Of a DNA stretch of 64,000 nt, positions 1 through 9,125 are shown piece by piece. Both the position numbers and the translations under genes were made by a program. The notes below the pieces were generated by a model, which searched no databases, was not told the origin of the DNA, and saw only the letters and a program-made list of their open reading frames with translations. Position 1 is the first letter of the stretch; each line of letters starts with the position of its first letter. The stretch comes from Streptococcus sciuri (lineage in GTDB: Bacteria > Bacillota > Bacilli > Lactobacillales > Streptococcaceae), in assembly GCF_024814375.1 (NCBI RefSeq), contig NZ_JANUXX010000004.1, positions 1 to 64,000 on the forward strand. Direction: 5' to 3'.

Positions 1-108
1 GACTTATCCTTACTTCACTTCGTTGTTAATGGAGTGTCTTCCTTTTGGGAAATAGTCTTGCCTCTTGGCGTTTTTCTCTTGTTGCTATGGGTACCATCAA
101 GTGGCTAA
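1..108 (+). other. Left edge, possible 3' end of a cut membrane-protein gene
   Basis: Frame 1 is open from the first base to a TAA at 106-108 and reads as a hydrophobic tail with a LPLGVFLLLLWVP stretch. A second frame, open from about position 30, ends in a basic tail near 150. Either could be the end of a gene outside the window. Neither is recognised, and a chance open frame over 100 bases is not excluded. Confidence 0.2.
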
Positions 109-197
109 CTCCATTGTTGAACTTTTCAAAAAGAAAGCATATTTCAAAAATATTCAGAAAATGATGACACCCCCTTTCTTTTTAGGAAAATTTAAGA

Positions 198-203
198 TAT
201 AAT
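198..203 (+). promoter_or_regulatory. -10 box of oppA promoter
   Basis: TATAAT stands 44 bases before the oppA start. The sequence 17 bases upstream (TTTCTT) is a poor -35. A clear GAGGTGA ribosome site at 234-240 follows. Confidence 0.45.
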
Positions 204-247
204 AAGATTATTCGATATTATAAATTTGAATATGAGGTGAAATATTT

Positions 248-1894
248 ATGGTGAAAAAAACAAAATGGTTCGTCACAGCAGGAACCACCTTAGTAGTGAC
301 TGCTACTTTGGCTGCCTGTGGTAACAATTCTAGTAGTACAAGCTCATCAAAAGACATCAATTGGGCTTTACCAACTGAGATTTTGACGTTGGATAATTCT
401 AAAGTTACCGATCATTACTCTAATATGGCTATCGGTAACTCTGGAAGTAATATCTATCGTACTGGAAAAAATGGTAAGCTTGAGCTTGATCTTGCTAAGA
501 AAGTAGATATTTCTGACGATGGTAAAACTTATACAGTTACCCTTCGTGATAATCTAAAATGGTCAGACGGTAGTAAATTGACTGCGAAAGACTTTGTTTA
601 CTCTTGGCAACGTATAGTTGACCCATCAACAGCATCTGAGTATGCTTATCTTGTCAGTGAAGCTCACGTTGCAAATGCTGCTGAAATTAATTCTGGTCAG
701 ATTGCAGATCTTAGTCAACTTGGTGTTAAAGCTGAAGGTGATAATAAGCTTGTCTTTACTTTGACTAGTCCAGCACCTCAGTTTAAGTATTTCCTATCTT
801 TCACTAACTTTATGCCACAAAAGGAATCAGTTGTTAAAAAGTATGGTAAAAACTATGCGACTGCTTCTAAATATCAAGTGTACTCAGGACCTTATACTGT
901 GACAGGATGGAACGGTTCAAATGGAACCTTTAAGTTGAAGAAGAACAAATATTACTGGGATGCTAAACATGTCAAAACAGATACAGTCAACGTCCAAACT
1001 GTTAAAAAACCAGATACAGCTGTTCAGATGTATAAACGTGGTGAGCTTGATAATGCCAACATTTCAAACACTTCAGCTATCTTCAATGCTAATAAAAACA
1101 ATAAAGATGTTGTAGATGTTCGTGAAGCGACAACATGTTATATGGCATATAATATGACAGGTTCAGTAAAAGGTCTTGATAATAAGAAAATTCGCCAAGC
1201 CCTTAATTTAGCAACCGATCGTAAAGCGGTTGTAAAAGCTGCTATTGATACAGGTTCAACTGCTGCCACTGCTCTTGTTCCTTATAAACTTGAAACACTA
1301 TCAAACGGTAAAGATTTGACAGATGTTGTTGCGCCTGGATATAAATATGACGCTAAAGAAGCTGCTAGACTCTTTAAAGAAGGTCTTGCTGAATCAGGAC
1401 TGACAAGCCTTAAACTTGCTATTACATCAGATGCAGAGACACCAACTTCTAAGAATTTGGTTGATTATATAAAATCTGCTTGGGAATCAGCTTTACCTGG
1501 TCTCACTGTTGAGGAAAAATTTGTAACCTTTAAGCAACGTTTAGAAGATTCTAAGAATCAAAACTTTGATGTCGTAGTGACATTGTGGGGTGGAGATTAT
1601 CCAGAAGGTTCTACTTTCTATGGGCTTTTCCAATCTACAGCATCTTATAATAACGGTAAGTTCAATAGCTCAGCTTATGATGCGGCCTATACTAAAGCTA
1701 TAACAACAGATGCTACAAACCAAGAAGCTGGCGTTCAAGACTACAAAGAAGCTGAAAAGATACTTTACGAGGAAGCTGCTTATAACCCACTTTACTTCCG
1801 TAACACAAAAGCTCTTCGTAATCCGAAACTTACTGGGCTTGTTGAAAATACAACAGGTTTAAATACGGACTTTACTCACGCTTATAAAAAATAA
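248..1894 (+). CDS. oppA: Oligopeptide ABC transporter substrate-binding lipoprotein
   Basis: This is the extracellular peptide-binding subunit of an Opp importer. The 548-residue protein begins with a lysine-rich lipoprotein signal peptide ending in a lipobox (LAAC, lipidated Cys24). A Ser/Asn linker and an SBP family 5 fold follow, with the family hallmark around residues 95-125 (LKWSDGSKLTAKDFVYSW). The start is fixed by GAGGTGA eight bases upstream. It opens the cluster before oppBCDF but is separated from oppB by a hairpin terminator, so it can be made in excess of the permease. The length fits the shorter OppA class rather than the roughly 650-residue AmiA type. Peptide preference cannot be read from the sequence. 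Confidence 0.93.
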   Translation: MVKKTKWFVTAGTTLVVTATLAACGNNSSSTSSSKDINWALPTEILTLDNSKVTDHYSNMAIGNSGSNIYRTGKNGKLELDLAKKVDISDDGKTYTVTLRDNLKWSDGSKLTAKDFVYSWQRIVDPSTASEYAYLVSEAHVANAAEINSGQIADLSQLGVKAEGDNKLVFTLTSPAPQFKYFLSFTNFMPQKESVVKKYGKNYATASKYQVYSGPYTVTGWNGSNGTFKLKKNKYYWDAKHVKTDTVNVQTVKKPDTAVQMYKRGELDNANISNTSAIFNANKNNKDVVDVREATTCYMAYNMTGSVKGLDNKKIRQALNLATDRKAVVKAAIDTGSTAATALVPYKLETLSNGKDLTDVVAPGYKYDAKEAARLFKEGLAESGLTSLKLAITSDAETPTSKNLVDYIKSAWESALPGLTVEEKFVTFKQRLEDSKNQNFDVVVTLWGGDYPEGSTFYGLFQSTASYNNGKFNSSAYDAAYTKAITTDATNQEAGVQDYKEAEKILYEEAAYNPLYFRNTKALRNPKLTGLVENTTGLNTDFTHAYKK

Positions 1895-1920
1895 TCAATG
1901 AGTATTGTCGTCTAAATGTT

Positions 1921-1954
1921 AAAGCAAGAATTGCTAGATCCAATTCTTGCTTTT
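1921..1954 (+). terminator. Hairpin between oppA and oppB
   Basis: Eleven-base arms AGCAAGAATTG and CAATTCTTGCT with a 7-base loop are followed by TTT. It follows oppA directly and can end or thin transcription before oppB. Confidence 0.8.
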
Positions 1955-2083
1955 GTTCATAGTTGATTTTAGTGAAACTCTATTTTTGTAGAAAGTTGAT
2001 TGAGTGTAGGAAGAGCTTACTAGGATTATCTTTTGCAATAACTAAAAAGCAACAAACAAACTAGTGAAAAAAGGAATGGTATA

Positions 2084-2998
2084 ATGGTCAAGTATATTTT
2101 AAAACGCCTTGCTATTTTATTAGTAACACTGTGGGTTGTGGTGACTTTCTCATTTTTTCTGATGCAGATTTTACCAGGAACCCCTTATAACAATCCTAAA
2201 CTTAGCGACGAGATGATTGCTTTGTTGAATAAGCAGTATGGATTGGATAAGCCTGTATGGCAACAATATCTGACTTATCTTTGGAATGTTCTCCATGGTG
2301 ATTTTGGAACCAGTTATCAGTCTGTCAATCAACCGGTAGGGCGTATGATTGCCCAACGTTTAGGTATTTCTGTCCAGCTTGGTATCCAAGCCTTGATTGT
2401 TGGTTTAGTCGGTGGTATCGTTGTTGGTGGGGTTTCTGCTCGTCACAAAAATGACAAAATTGATGCAACACTTAGTGTGCTTGTGACCTTGGCAATTTCA
2501 ATGCCGTCATTCATTATCGGTCTTTTCTTGTTAGATTATTTTGGTTTCAAGTGGAATCTTCTTCCGCTGTCAGGTTGGGGGAGTTTTGCACAATCCGTGC
2601 TTCCAACGCTTGCATTGGGTCTTCCAACGCTTGCAACGGTATCACGCTTTTTCAGAAGTGAGATGATTGAAACGCTCAACTCAGACTACATTCAGCTTGC
2701 TCGCTCTAAGGGGCTAAATGGGCGTCAAGTTGCGGTTAAGCATGCTTATCGTAATTCGATGATTCCAGTATTGACTCTCATCGGTCCAACGACTGCTGGA
2801 CTTCTTACGGGTTCTGCTTTGATTGAGCAAATCTTTTCAATTCCTGGGATAGGACAGCTTTTTGTCGTTTCTATTCCAGCAAAAGATTACCCTGTTATTA
2901 TGGGAACGACGATTGTATATGCAGTGATGTTGATGTTTGCAATTTTGATAACCGATATTATCACAAGCATTGTTGACCCACGTGTGCGTTTGCAATAA
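2084..2998 (+). CDS. oppB: Oligopeptide ABC transporter permease OppB
   Basis: First membrane subunit of the peptide importer, 304 residues. An N-terminal membrane segment (residues about 9-30) is followed by a periplasmic-type loop and the BPD_transp_1 domain. The EAA-like coupling motif is near residues 205-225 (RSKGLNGRQVAVKHAYRNS). The length is that of Bacillus OppB, not of the roughly 500-residue AmiC of the main streptococcal Ami system. The ribosome site AAAGGAA lies about nine bases upstream. It is followed after 9 bases by oppC and acts with OppC, OppD and OppF. Confidence 0.93.
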   Translation: MVKYILKRLAILLVTLWVVVTFSFFLMQILPGTPYNNPKLSDEMIALLNKQYGLDKPVWQQYLTYLWNVLHGDFGTSYQSVNQPVGRMIAQRLGISVQLGIQALIVGLVGGIVVGGVSARHKNDKIDATLSVLVTLAISMPSFIIGLFLLDYFGFKWNLLPLSGWGSFAQSVLPTLALGLPTLATVSRFFRSEMIETLNSDYIQLARSKGLNGRQVAVKHAYRNSMIPVLTLIGPTTAGLLTGSALIEQIFSIPGIGQLFVVSIPAKDYPVIMGTTIVYAVMLMFAILITDIITSIVDPRVRLQ

Positions 2999-3007
2999 GG
3001 AGGATAC

Positions 3008-4039
3008 ATGGACACAATAAAATCATTTAAACTGGTTGGAGTCAGCTCAACAAGTGAACAGGAAAAAATTGAAAAACCAGCCTTATCATTCTTGCAGGAT
3101 GCTTGGCGTCGTCTTAAACAGAACAAGCTTGCTGTTATCTCTATGTGGTTTTTGATTTTTTTACTCACCTTTTCATTAGCATCTAATTTATTTGTATCAG
3201 ATAAGTCAGCCAACACTCTTATTAACAACAAGAAAGTTGAGGTTTATCGTAACTTGCCACCAAAACTGAGTGGAAATTTACCGTTTTGGAATGGTACGAT
3301 GAAATATGCAGGGTCAACAGAACGCACGGATGTCTACAAAAGTCAGGGTGTGACGGACAATCAAAGTTTTCTTTTTGGTACAGATAGTGTCGGACGTAGC
3401 CTTGGTAAACGTATGATTGTTGGGATTCGTATCTCTTTGTTAGTTGCCATTGCTGCGACAGCTATCGACTTGGTTATTGGGGTGACTTATGGTCTGATTT
3501 CAGGTTATGTCGGAGGTAGGGTTGATACCACCATGCAACGTATCGTTGAGGTTATATCTTCTATTCCAAATCTTGTTATTGTGACTATGCTTGGACTTTT
3601 GCTGGGGAATGGCATTACTGCTATTATTATCTCTATCGCCTTTACAGGCTGGACAAGTATGTCAAGACAGGTGCGGAATATGACGCTGTCTTATCGGGAA
3701 CGAGACTTTGTTTTAGCGGCACGTTCCTTGGGTGAAAGTGGATCAAAGATTGCCTTTAAGCACATATTGCCAAATATTTCTGGAATTATTATAGTTCAAA
3801 TTATGATGACTATTCCGAGTGCTATTATGTATGAATCAGTGCTTTCTGCCATTAATCTTGGGGTGAAGCCTCCAACGGCGTCTCTAGGTTCATTAATTGC
3901 TGATGCGCAAGAAAATTTACAATATTATCCGTATCAGGTGGTATTACCAGCATTAGCACTTGTGTTTATTTCACTAGCTTTTATCCTTTTAGGAGACGGT
4001 TTGCGTGATGCCTTTGATCCTAAATCAAGTAATGACTGA
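3008..4039 (+). CDS. oppC: Oligopeptide ABC transporter permease OppC
   Basis: Second membrane subunit, 343 residues. It starts with a cytoplasmic tail and the OppC_N segment (VISMWFLIFLLTF), then a long extracytoplasmic loop of about 70 residues and the permease domain. The coupling motif is AARSLGESGSKIAFKHILPN at roughly 238-257. AAGGAGG at 2997-3003 sets the ATG. It lies nine bases after oppB and 11 before oppD, so it is one transcript. Confidence 0.93.
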   Translation: MDTIKSFKLVGVSSTSEQEKIEKPALSFLQDAWRRLKQNKLAVISMWFLIFLLTFSLASNLFVSDKSANTLINNKKVEVYRNLPPKLSGNLPFWNGTMKYAGSTERTDVYKSQGVTDNQSFLFGTDSVGRSLGKRMIVGIRISLLVAIAATAIDLVIGVTYGLISGYVGGRVDTTMQRIVEVISSIPNLVIVTMLGLLLGNGITAIIISIAFTGWTSMSRQVRNMTLSYRERDFVLAARSLGESGSKIAFKHILPNISGIIIVQIMMTIPSAIMYESVLSAINLGVKPPTASLGSLIADAQENLQYYPYQVVLPALALVFISLAFILLGDGLRDAFDPKSSND

Positions 4040-4050
4040 GGAGAAGAAAT

Positions 4051-5094
4051 ATGTCTAAAGAAACATTGTTAAGCGTAAAAAATCTTCACGTTAAATTTCA
4101 TACCTATGCTGGGGAGGTAAAGGCGATTCGGAATATTAATTTCGAACTCGAAAAGGGAGAAACGCTTTCTATCGTTGGAGAATCTGGTTCAGGCAAATCA
4201 GTTACTACAAAAACCCTTATCGGATTGAATGCCAAAAATGCTGAAATCACGGGTCAAATTCTTTATCAAGGGCGTGATTTGATGCAATTAGATGAGAACG
4301 AATGGACAAAGGTTCGTGGTAATGATATTGCTATGATTTTCCAAGATCCTATGACCAGTCTTGACCCAACCATGCGCATTGGGAAACAGATTGCAGAACC
4401 AATTTTGATTCATGAAAAGATTTCTAAAAAAGAAGCGCTTAGTAAAGCTCTCCAGTTGATGAAAGATGTCGGCATTCCAAACGCTGAAGAGCATATCAAT
4501 GACTATCCGCATCAATGGTCAGGAGGAATGCGCCAACGTGCCGTTATTGCTATCGCCTTAGCAGCTAATCCGCAGATTTTGATTGCTGATGAACCGACGA
4601 CAGCTCTTGATGTAACTATCCAAGCACAGATTTTGCATTTAATGAAAAAAATCCAAAAAGAACGTGAGTCGTCTATTATCTTTATCACGCATGATTTGGG
4701 TGTGGTTGCAGGTATGGCTGACCGTGTGGCGGTTATGTATGCCGGAAAAATCGTTGAATATGGAACAGTTGATGAGATTTTTTATTACCCACAACATCCT
4801 TATACATGGGGATTACTGAACTCCATGCCAACGACTGATACTGAATATGGAGGTCTTCAGTCTATTCCTGGAACACCACCAGATTTGCTCAGTCCGCCTA
4901 AAGGAGATGCTTTTGCACCACGTAATGTTTTTGCACTTGATATTGATCATGAAAAAGAACCTCCATTCTTTAAAATTTCAGACACTCATTATGCGGCAAC
5001 TTGGTTATTGGATGAGCGTGCACCAAGAGTGGAAATTCCTGAAAAAATTAGGATACGTTGGGCAAGATGGGAAAAAATGAAAGGGGTTAACTAG
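4051..5094 (+). CDS. oppD: Oligopeptide ABC transporter ATP-binding protein OppD
   Basis: Cytoplasmic ATPase of the Opp importer, 347 residues. Walker A is GESGSGKS at about residue 44, the signature is SGGMRQR near 163, and Walker B is ILIADEPTTALD. A C-terminal oligo_HPY domain around residues 235-300 (HPYTWGLLNSMP) is typical of the peptide subfamily. The RBS GGAGAAG is eight bases upstream. The oppF start follows after two bases, so the two ATPases are probably made together. Confidence 0.94.
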   Translation: MSKETLLSVKNLHVKFHTYAGEVKAIRNINFELEKGETLSIVGESGSGKSVTTKTLIGLNAKNAEITGQILYQGRDLMQLDENEWTKVRGNDIAMIFQDPMTSLDPTMRIGKQIAEPILIHEKISKKEALSKALQLMKDVGIPNAEEHINDYPHQWSGGMRQRAVIAIALAANPQILIADEPTTALDVTIQAQILHLMKKIQKERESSIIFITHDLGVVAGMADRVAVMYAGKIVEYGTVDEIFYYPQHPYTWGLLNSMPTTDTEYGGLQSIPGTPPDLLSPPKGDAFAPRNVFALDIDHEKEPPFFKISDTHYAATWLLDERAPRVEIPEKIRIRWARWEKMKGVN

Positions 5095-5096
5095 TC

Positions 5097-6029
5097 ATGG
5101 TAAACCACTCTAAAAAGTTAGTGGAATTGAAAAATGTTTCTCTGACATTTAATAAAGGAAAACCAAACGAGGTTAAAGCGGTCAATCACGTCAGTTTTGA
5201 TATTTATGAGGGGGAAGTTTTTGGATTAGTTGGTGAGTCAGGTTCTGGTAAGACAACTGTTGGGCGTGCTATTCTTAAACTGTACGATATTGACGACGGT
5301 GAGATGATTTTCAACGGTGAAAACATTTCCAGTCTGAAAGGGAAAGAACTACATGATTTCCGTAAAGATGCTCAAATGATTTTTCAAGACCCACAAGCGA
5401 GTCTTAACGGACGTATGAAAATCCGTGATATAGTGGCTGAGGGGCTTGATATTCATAATCTTGTACAAAATAGTGACGAGCGTGAACAAAGAGTTGAGGA
5501 ACTGCTAGAGCTTGTAGGACTTAATAAAGACCACTTGACACGCTACCCACATGAGTTCTCAGGTGGTCAACGTCAACGTATCGGCATCGCTCGTGCCTTG
5601 GCAGTTGAGCCAAAATTCATCATCGCTGATGAGCCGATCTCAGCACTTGATGTGTCTATCCAAGCACAAGTCGTTAATTTGATGCAAAAATTACAGCATG
5701 AGCAAGGATTGACTTATCTCTTCATCGCCCATGACCTATCTATGGTTAAGTATATCTCAGACCGTATCGGTGTCATGCACTGGGGAAAACTCCTTGAGAT
5801 TGGAACGTCAGATGATGTCTACAATCATCCCATCCATCCTTATACAAAGAGCTTGCTCTCTGCTATTCCAGAGCCAGATCCGATTAAGGAACGTAAACGT
5901 GCTCATACTCTGTATGATCCAAGTGCTGAGCTTGATGGTCAAGAGCGTGAGATGCATGAAATCACACCAAGGCACTTTGTCTGGTCAACAGAAGAAGAAG
6001 CTGAAGTTTTCAAAAAAGAACATCAATAA
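5097..6029 (+). CDS. oppF: Oligopeptide ABC transporter ATP-binding protein OppF
   Basis: Second ATPase of the importer, 310 residues. It has Walker A GESGSGKTT (about residue 44), signature SGGQRQR (about 157), Walker B FIIADEPISALD and the oligo_HPY tail (HPIHPYTKSLLSAIPEPD). Its start is two bases after the oppD stop. A strong terminator at 6036-6063 closes the operon. Confidence 0.94.
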   Translation: MVNHSKKLVELKNVSLTFNKGKPNEVKAVNHVSFDIYEGEVFGLVGESGSGKTTVGRAILKLYDIDDGEMIFNGENISSLKGKELHDFRKDAQMIFQDPQASLNGRMKIRDIVAEGLDIHNLVQNSDEREQRVEELLELVGLNKDHLTRYPHEFSGGQRQRIGIARALAVEPKFIIADEPISALDVSIQAQVVNLMQKLQHEQGLTYLFIAHDLSMVKYISDRIGVMHWGKLLEIGTSDDVYNHPIHPYTKSLLSAIPEPDPIKERKRAHTLYDPSAELDGQEREMHEITPRHFVWSTEEEAEVFKKEHQ

Positions 6030-6035
6030 GAGAAA

Positions 6036-6063
6036 AAGAACTTGGACTTATCCAAGTTCTTTT
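6036..6063 (+). terminator. Terminator of the opp operon
   Basis: Perfect 11-base arms (AAGAACTTGGA and TCCAAGTTCTT) with a 4-base loop and a T run, seven bases after the oppF stop. Confidence 0.88.
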
Positions 6064-6103
6064 GTATCAAAGCGGAAATGTTATACCCATATCGCTTTTT
6101 TTC

Positions 6104-6112
6104 TGCTATAAT
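6104..6112 (+). promoter_or_regulatory. Extended -10 promoter of the aminotransferase-asnS unit
   Basis: TGC directly precedes TATAAT (6107-6112), an extended -10 box. No good -35 is present, which such promoters tolerate. The start codon follows 36 bases on. Confidence 0.6.
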
Positions 6113-6147
6113 AATACTAGCTACGCTGTGCTAGAGGGAGTAATCTA

Positions 6148-7329
6148 ATGACAAAAATATCCGATCGTGTTTTATCTATGGAAGAGAGTGTTACCTTAAA
6201 GACAGCTGCAAAAGCTAAGCAATTAGCCAGTCAAGGGCGTGACATTCTGCCCTTGACTTTGGGGCAGCCTGACTTTGTAACACCTCAAAATATTCAAGAA
6301 GCAGCGATTGCTGCTATTGCAGATGGACGTGCTAGTTTTTATACTCAAGCGAGTGGTCTGCCTGAACTAAAGGAGGCTATTGGAACTTACTTTGAGCAGT
6401 TTTATGGCTATACGATTTCGCCAAATCAAGTTGTTGCAGGGACTGGTGCCAAGTTTATCTTGTATGCCTTTTTCATGACGGTCATCAATCCGCTTGATGA
6501 GGTCATCATTCCAACACCTTACTGGGTGTCTTATGCCGACCAGATTAAGATGGCAGAAGGAATACCTGTCTTTGTGGAAGCAACTCAGGAAAATCATTTC
6601 AAAGTTACCGTTGATCAGTTAGAAGCTGTAAGAACAGCTAAGACAAAAGTGCTTCTACTCAATAGTCCGTCAAATCCGACAGGCATGGTCTACACAAGAG
6701 AAGAATTACAAGCTATCGGAGACTGGGCGGTAGCACATAATATTCTCATCTTAGCGGATGATATTTATGGACGTTTGGTTTATAATGGCACAATCTTCAC
6801 TCCGATTTCAAGTTTGTCAGAAACTATTAAAAAGCAAACTATTGTCATCAATGGTGTGTCAAAAACTTATGCTATGACTGGATGGCGTGTGGGCTTTGCA
6901 GTAGGTGATAACGACATTATCGCAGGGATGAGCAAGATTATTAGTCAAACGACTTCTAATTTAACTGCTGTCTCCCAATATGCAGCTATTGAAGCTCTGA
7001 CGGGTTCTCAAGATACTGTTGAGATGATGCGTCAAGCCTTTGAAGAAAGGTTAAACATTATCTATCCACTGCTATGTGAAGTGCTAGGTTTTGAGGTGGT
7101 CAAACCACAAGGTGCCTTTTATTTCTTCCCAAATGTCAAAAAAGCTATGGAGCTGAAAGGCTATACTGACGTCACAGACTTCACCGACGCTATCTTAGAA
7201 GAAACTGGTGTTGCACTTGTGACCGGTGAGGGTTTTGGTGCTAAGGAAAACGTGCGCTTATCTTATGCCACTGACCTTGACACTCTAAAAGAAGCTGTCT
7301 CTCGTCTTAAAGCCTTTATGGAAGCCTAA
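6148..7329 (+). CDS. aspB: Pyridoxal-phosphate aspartate aminotransferase
   Basis: Transfers the amino group between aspartate and 2-oxoglutarate (fold type I, class I/II aminotransferase, 393 residues, normal length). The substrate-binding SPSNPTGMVY is near residue 170. The PLP lysine lies in SKTYAMTGWRVGF (about 235). The RBS is AGAGGGAG about nine bases before ATG. asnS begins 26 bases downstream. A pairing of an aspartate aminotransferase with asparaginyl-tRNA synthetase is common in Firmicutes. Exact substrate range is inferred from the family. Confidence 0.9.
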   Translation: MTKISDRVLSMEESVTLKTAAKAKQLASQGRDILPLTLGQPDFVTPQNIQEAAIAAIADGRASFYTQASGLPELKEAIGTYFEQFYGYTISPNQVVAGTGAKFILYAFFMTVINPLDEVIIPTPYWVSYADQIKMAEGIPVFVEATQENHFKVTVDQLEAVRTAKTKVLLLNSPSNPTGMVYTREELQAIGDWAVAHNILILADDIYGRLVYNGTIFTPISSLSETIKKQTIVINGVSKTYAMTGWRVGFAVGDNDIIAGMSKIISQTTSNLTAVSQYAAIEALTGSQDTVEMMRQAFEERLNIIYPLLCEVLGFEVVKPQGAFYFFPNVKKAMELKGYTDVTDFTDAILEETGVALVTGEGFGAKENVRLSYATDLDTLKEAVSRLKAFMEA

Positions 7330-7354
7330 TTAAAAAGATAGAAAAGAGAATCTT

Positions 7355-8701
7355 ATGTCAAAAGAACTAGTATCCATTATTGATGTGCCTAAACACCTTG
7401 GTCAAAAAGTGACTATCGGCGCTTGGGTAGCCAATAAATCCGGAAAAGGGAAATTAGCATTCTTACAATTACGTGATGGGACAGCTTATTTCCAAGCTGT
7501 TGCCTTTAAACCAAATCTCATTGAAAGATACGGTGAGACGCTAGGACTTGAAAAGTTTGAAACTATCAAACACCTCAGCCAAGAAACTTCTGTCTATGTG
7601 ACCGGTATCGTCAAGGAGGATAAGCGCTCAAAATTTGGTTATGAACTAGATGTGACGGATTTAGAGATTATTGGTGAGTCTGTTGATTATCCAATCACAC
7701 CAAAGGAACACGGAACAGATTTTTTGATGGATCATCGCCACTTGTGGTTACGCTCACGCAGACAAATGGCAATCATGCAAATTAGAAATGCTATCATCTA
7801 TGCGTCATCTGATTTCTTTGAGAAGAATGGATTTGTCAAGTTTGATAGCCCAATTTTGTCTGGGAATGCCGCTGAAAATACGACTGAACTCTTTGAGACA
7901 GATTATTTTGGTAATCCAGCTTTTCTCAGTCAATCTGGTCAGCTGTATTTGGAAGCGGGTGCTATGGCATTGGGACGTGTCTATGACTTTGGCCCAGTTT
8001 TTCGTGCTGAAAAGTCTAAGACACGTCGTCACTTGACAGAGTTTTGGATGATGGATGCTGAGTATCCATTTCTCAGTCATGAACAATCGCTAGATTTGCA
8101 AGAAGCCTATGTCAAAGCACTTATTCAAGGTGTTCTTAATCGTGCACCACAGGCACTTGACATCTTAGAGCGTGATGTCACCTTACTTGAAAAATACATA
8201 AAAGAACCTTTTAAGCGTATCAGCTATGACGATGCTATCACTCTTTTGCAAGAGCATGAAGGTGAAGCAGAAGCGGATTATGAACATCTTGATCACGGCG
8301 ATGACTTTGGCTCACCACATGAAACTTGGATCTCAAATCACTTTGGTGTTCCCACCTTTATCGTGAATTATCCTGCTAGCTTCAAAGCCTTTTATATGAA
8401 ACCCGTCTCAGATAATCCAGAACGTGTCTTGTGCGCAGATCTACTGGCACCAGAAGGTTACGGTGAGATTATTGGTGGATCAGAGCGTGAGACAGACTAT
8501 GATAAACTCCTTGAGAAAGTCAAAGAAAATGGTCTTAACCCAGATGATTATACATTTTACCTTGATTTACGTAAATATGGATCTGTTCCACACTGTGGTT
8601 TTGGACTTGGATTAGAGCGTATGGTAACCTTTGTTTCAGGTACAAAGCACATTCGTGAGGCAATCCCATTTCCACGTATGCTTCATCGCATCAAACCTTA
8701 A
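7355..8701 (+). CDS. asnS: Asparaginyl-tRNA synthetase
   Basis: Charges tRNA-Asn. It has 448 residues, the expected class IIb length. An N-terminal OB-fold anticodon domain spans about residues 15-100, then the catalytic core. Motif 2 is [21 protein letters not shown] (written here only as a landmark near 225-245). Motif 3 is [10 protein letters not shown] near 423-432. It is co-transcribed with the upstream aminotransferase. No clear terminator is visible directly after it. Confidence 0.95.
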   Translation: MSKELVSIIDVPKHLGQKVTIGAWVANKSGKGKLAFLQLRDGTAYFQAVAFKPNLIERYGETLGLEKFETIKHLSQETSVYVTGIVKEDKRSKFGYELDVTDLEIIGESVDYPITPKEHGTDFLMDHRHLWLRSRRQMAIMQIRNAIIYASSDFFEKNGFVKFDSPILSGNAAENTTELFETDYFGNPAFLSQSGQLYLEAGAMALGRVYDFGPVFRAEKSKTRRHLTEFWMMDAEYPFLSHEQSLDLQEAYVKALIQGVLNRAPQALDILERDVTLLEKYIKEPFKRISYDDAITLLQEHEGEAEADYEHLDHGDDFGSPHETWISNHFGVPTFIVNYPASFKAFYMKPVSDNPERVLCADLLAPEGYGEIIGGSERETDYDKLLEKVKENGLNPDDYTFYLDLRKYGSVPHCGFGLGLERMVTFVSGTKHIREAIPFPRMLHRIKP

Positions 8702-8830
8702 GGATGACAAAATTTTAAGTATAGAATATAGACAGAGATACTTTTATGTCTACAAGGAATTGTTCTAGAAGTTGTGACTAATATCCTAACAACTTTTATA
8801 GATTGAGAAAAGGAAAAGACTATGTACTAA

Positions 8831-8956
8831 CTTACCAACGGACAACTCCCTCAAGTAGGTGAAGCAAGCACAAGTCTTGCTTCACTTGTCGGTGGACTCC
8901 TCACAGTGAGTACTATGGTCGGCTTGGCTAAGAAAAAATGTGATGACGAAGCTTAA
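8831..8956 (+). pseudogene. Remnant of a cell-wall sorting signal (LPxTG-like)
   Basis: The frame reads QLPQVGE, then a hydrophobic stretch SLASLVGGLLTVSTMVGLA and a charged tail KKKCDDEA before TAA. This is the layout of a sortase-anchored protein C-terminus, with LPQVG in place of LPxTG. Upstream the frame is closed by TAA at 8828 and TGA at 8804, and no body of a surface protein is left. An ATG at 8822 with a purine-rich stretch before it meets the TAA after two codons. Best read as the 3' scrap of a lost wall-anchored protein gene. Confidence 0.65.
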
Positions 8957-8978
8957 TTCTAAAAGCTGACACACACTT

Positions 8979-9007
8979 AAAGAGTCTGAGTTTCTCAGGC
9001 TCTTTTT
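8979..9007 (+). terminator. Terminator behind the sorting-signal remnant
   Basis: Arms AAGAGTCTGAG and CTCAGGCTCTT (one G-T pair) with a 3-base loop and a T run. Confidence 0.82.
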
Positions 9008-9019
9008 GTCATTTAAAAT

Positions 9020-9033
9020 AAAAAGCGCTTTCA
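9020..9033 (+). promoter_or_regulatory. Candidate cre (CcpA) site
   Basis: AAAAAGCGCTTTCA matches 12 of 14 bases of the symmetric cre consensus TGAAAGCGCTTTCA. It overlaps the proposed -35 box (9029-9034) of the nuclease gene, a position that would suit repression on preferred sugars. Confidence 0.5.
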
Positions 9034-9057
9034 AGAACACGCTTTTAGTGGTATAAT
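9029..9057 (+). promoter_or_regulatory. Promoter of the secreted nuclease
   Basis: A -35 TTTCAA at 9029-9034, a 17-base spacer and TATAAT at 9052-9057. The ribosome site of the nuclease gene follows about 60 bases on. Confidence 0.55.
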
Positions 9058-9125
9058 AACAGTGTTAAGCTTTTATCTAAAAGGTAGCCTTTAATGAAAC
9101 CATTCTTATTTTTATGAGGTGTTTT

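Noticed and set aside
9114-9125. ATG at 9114 as start of the nuclease
   Set aside because: It overlaps the GAGGTG ribosome site used by the ATG at 9126.
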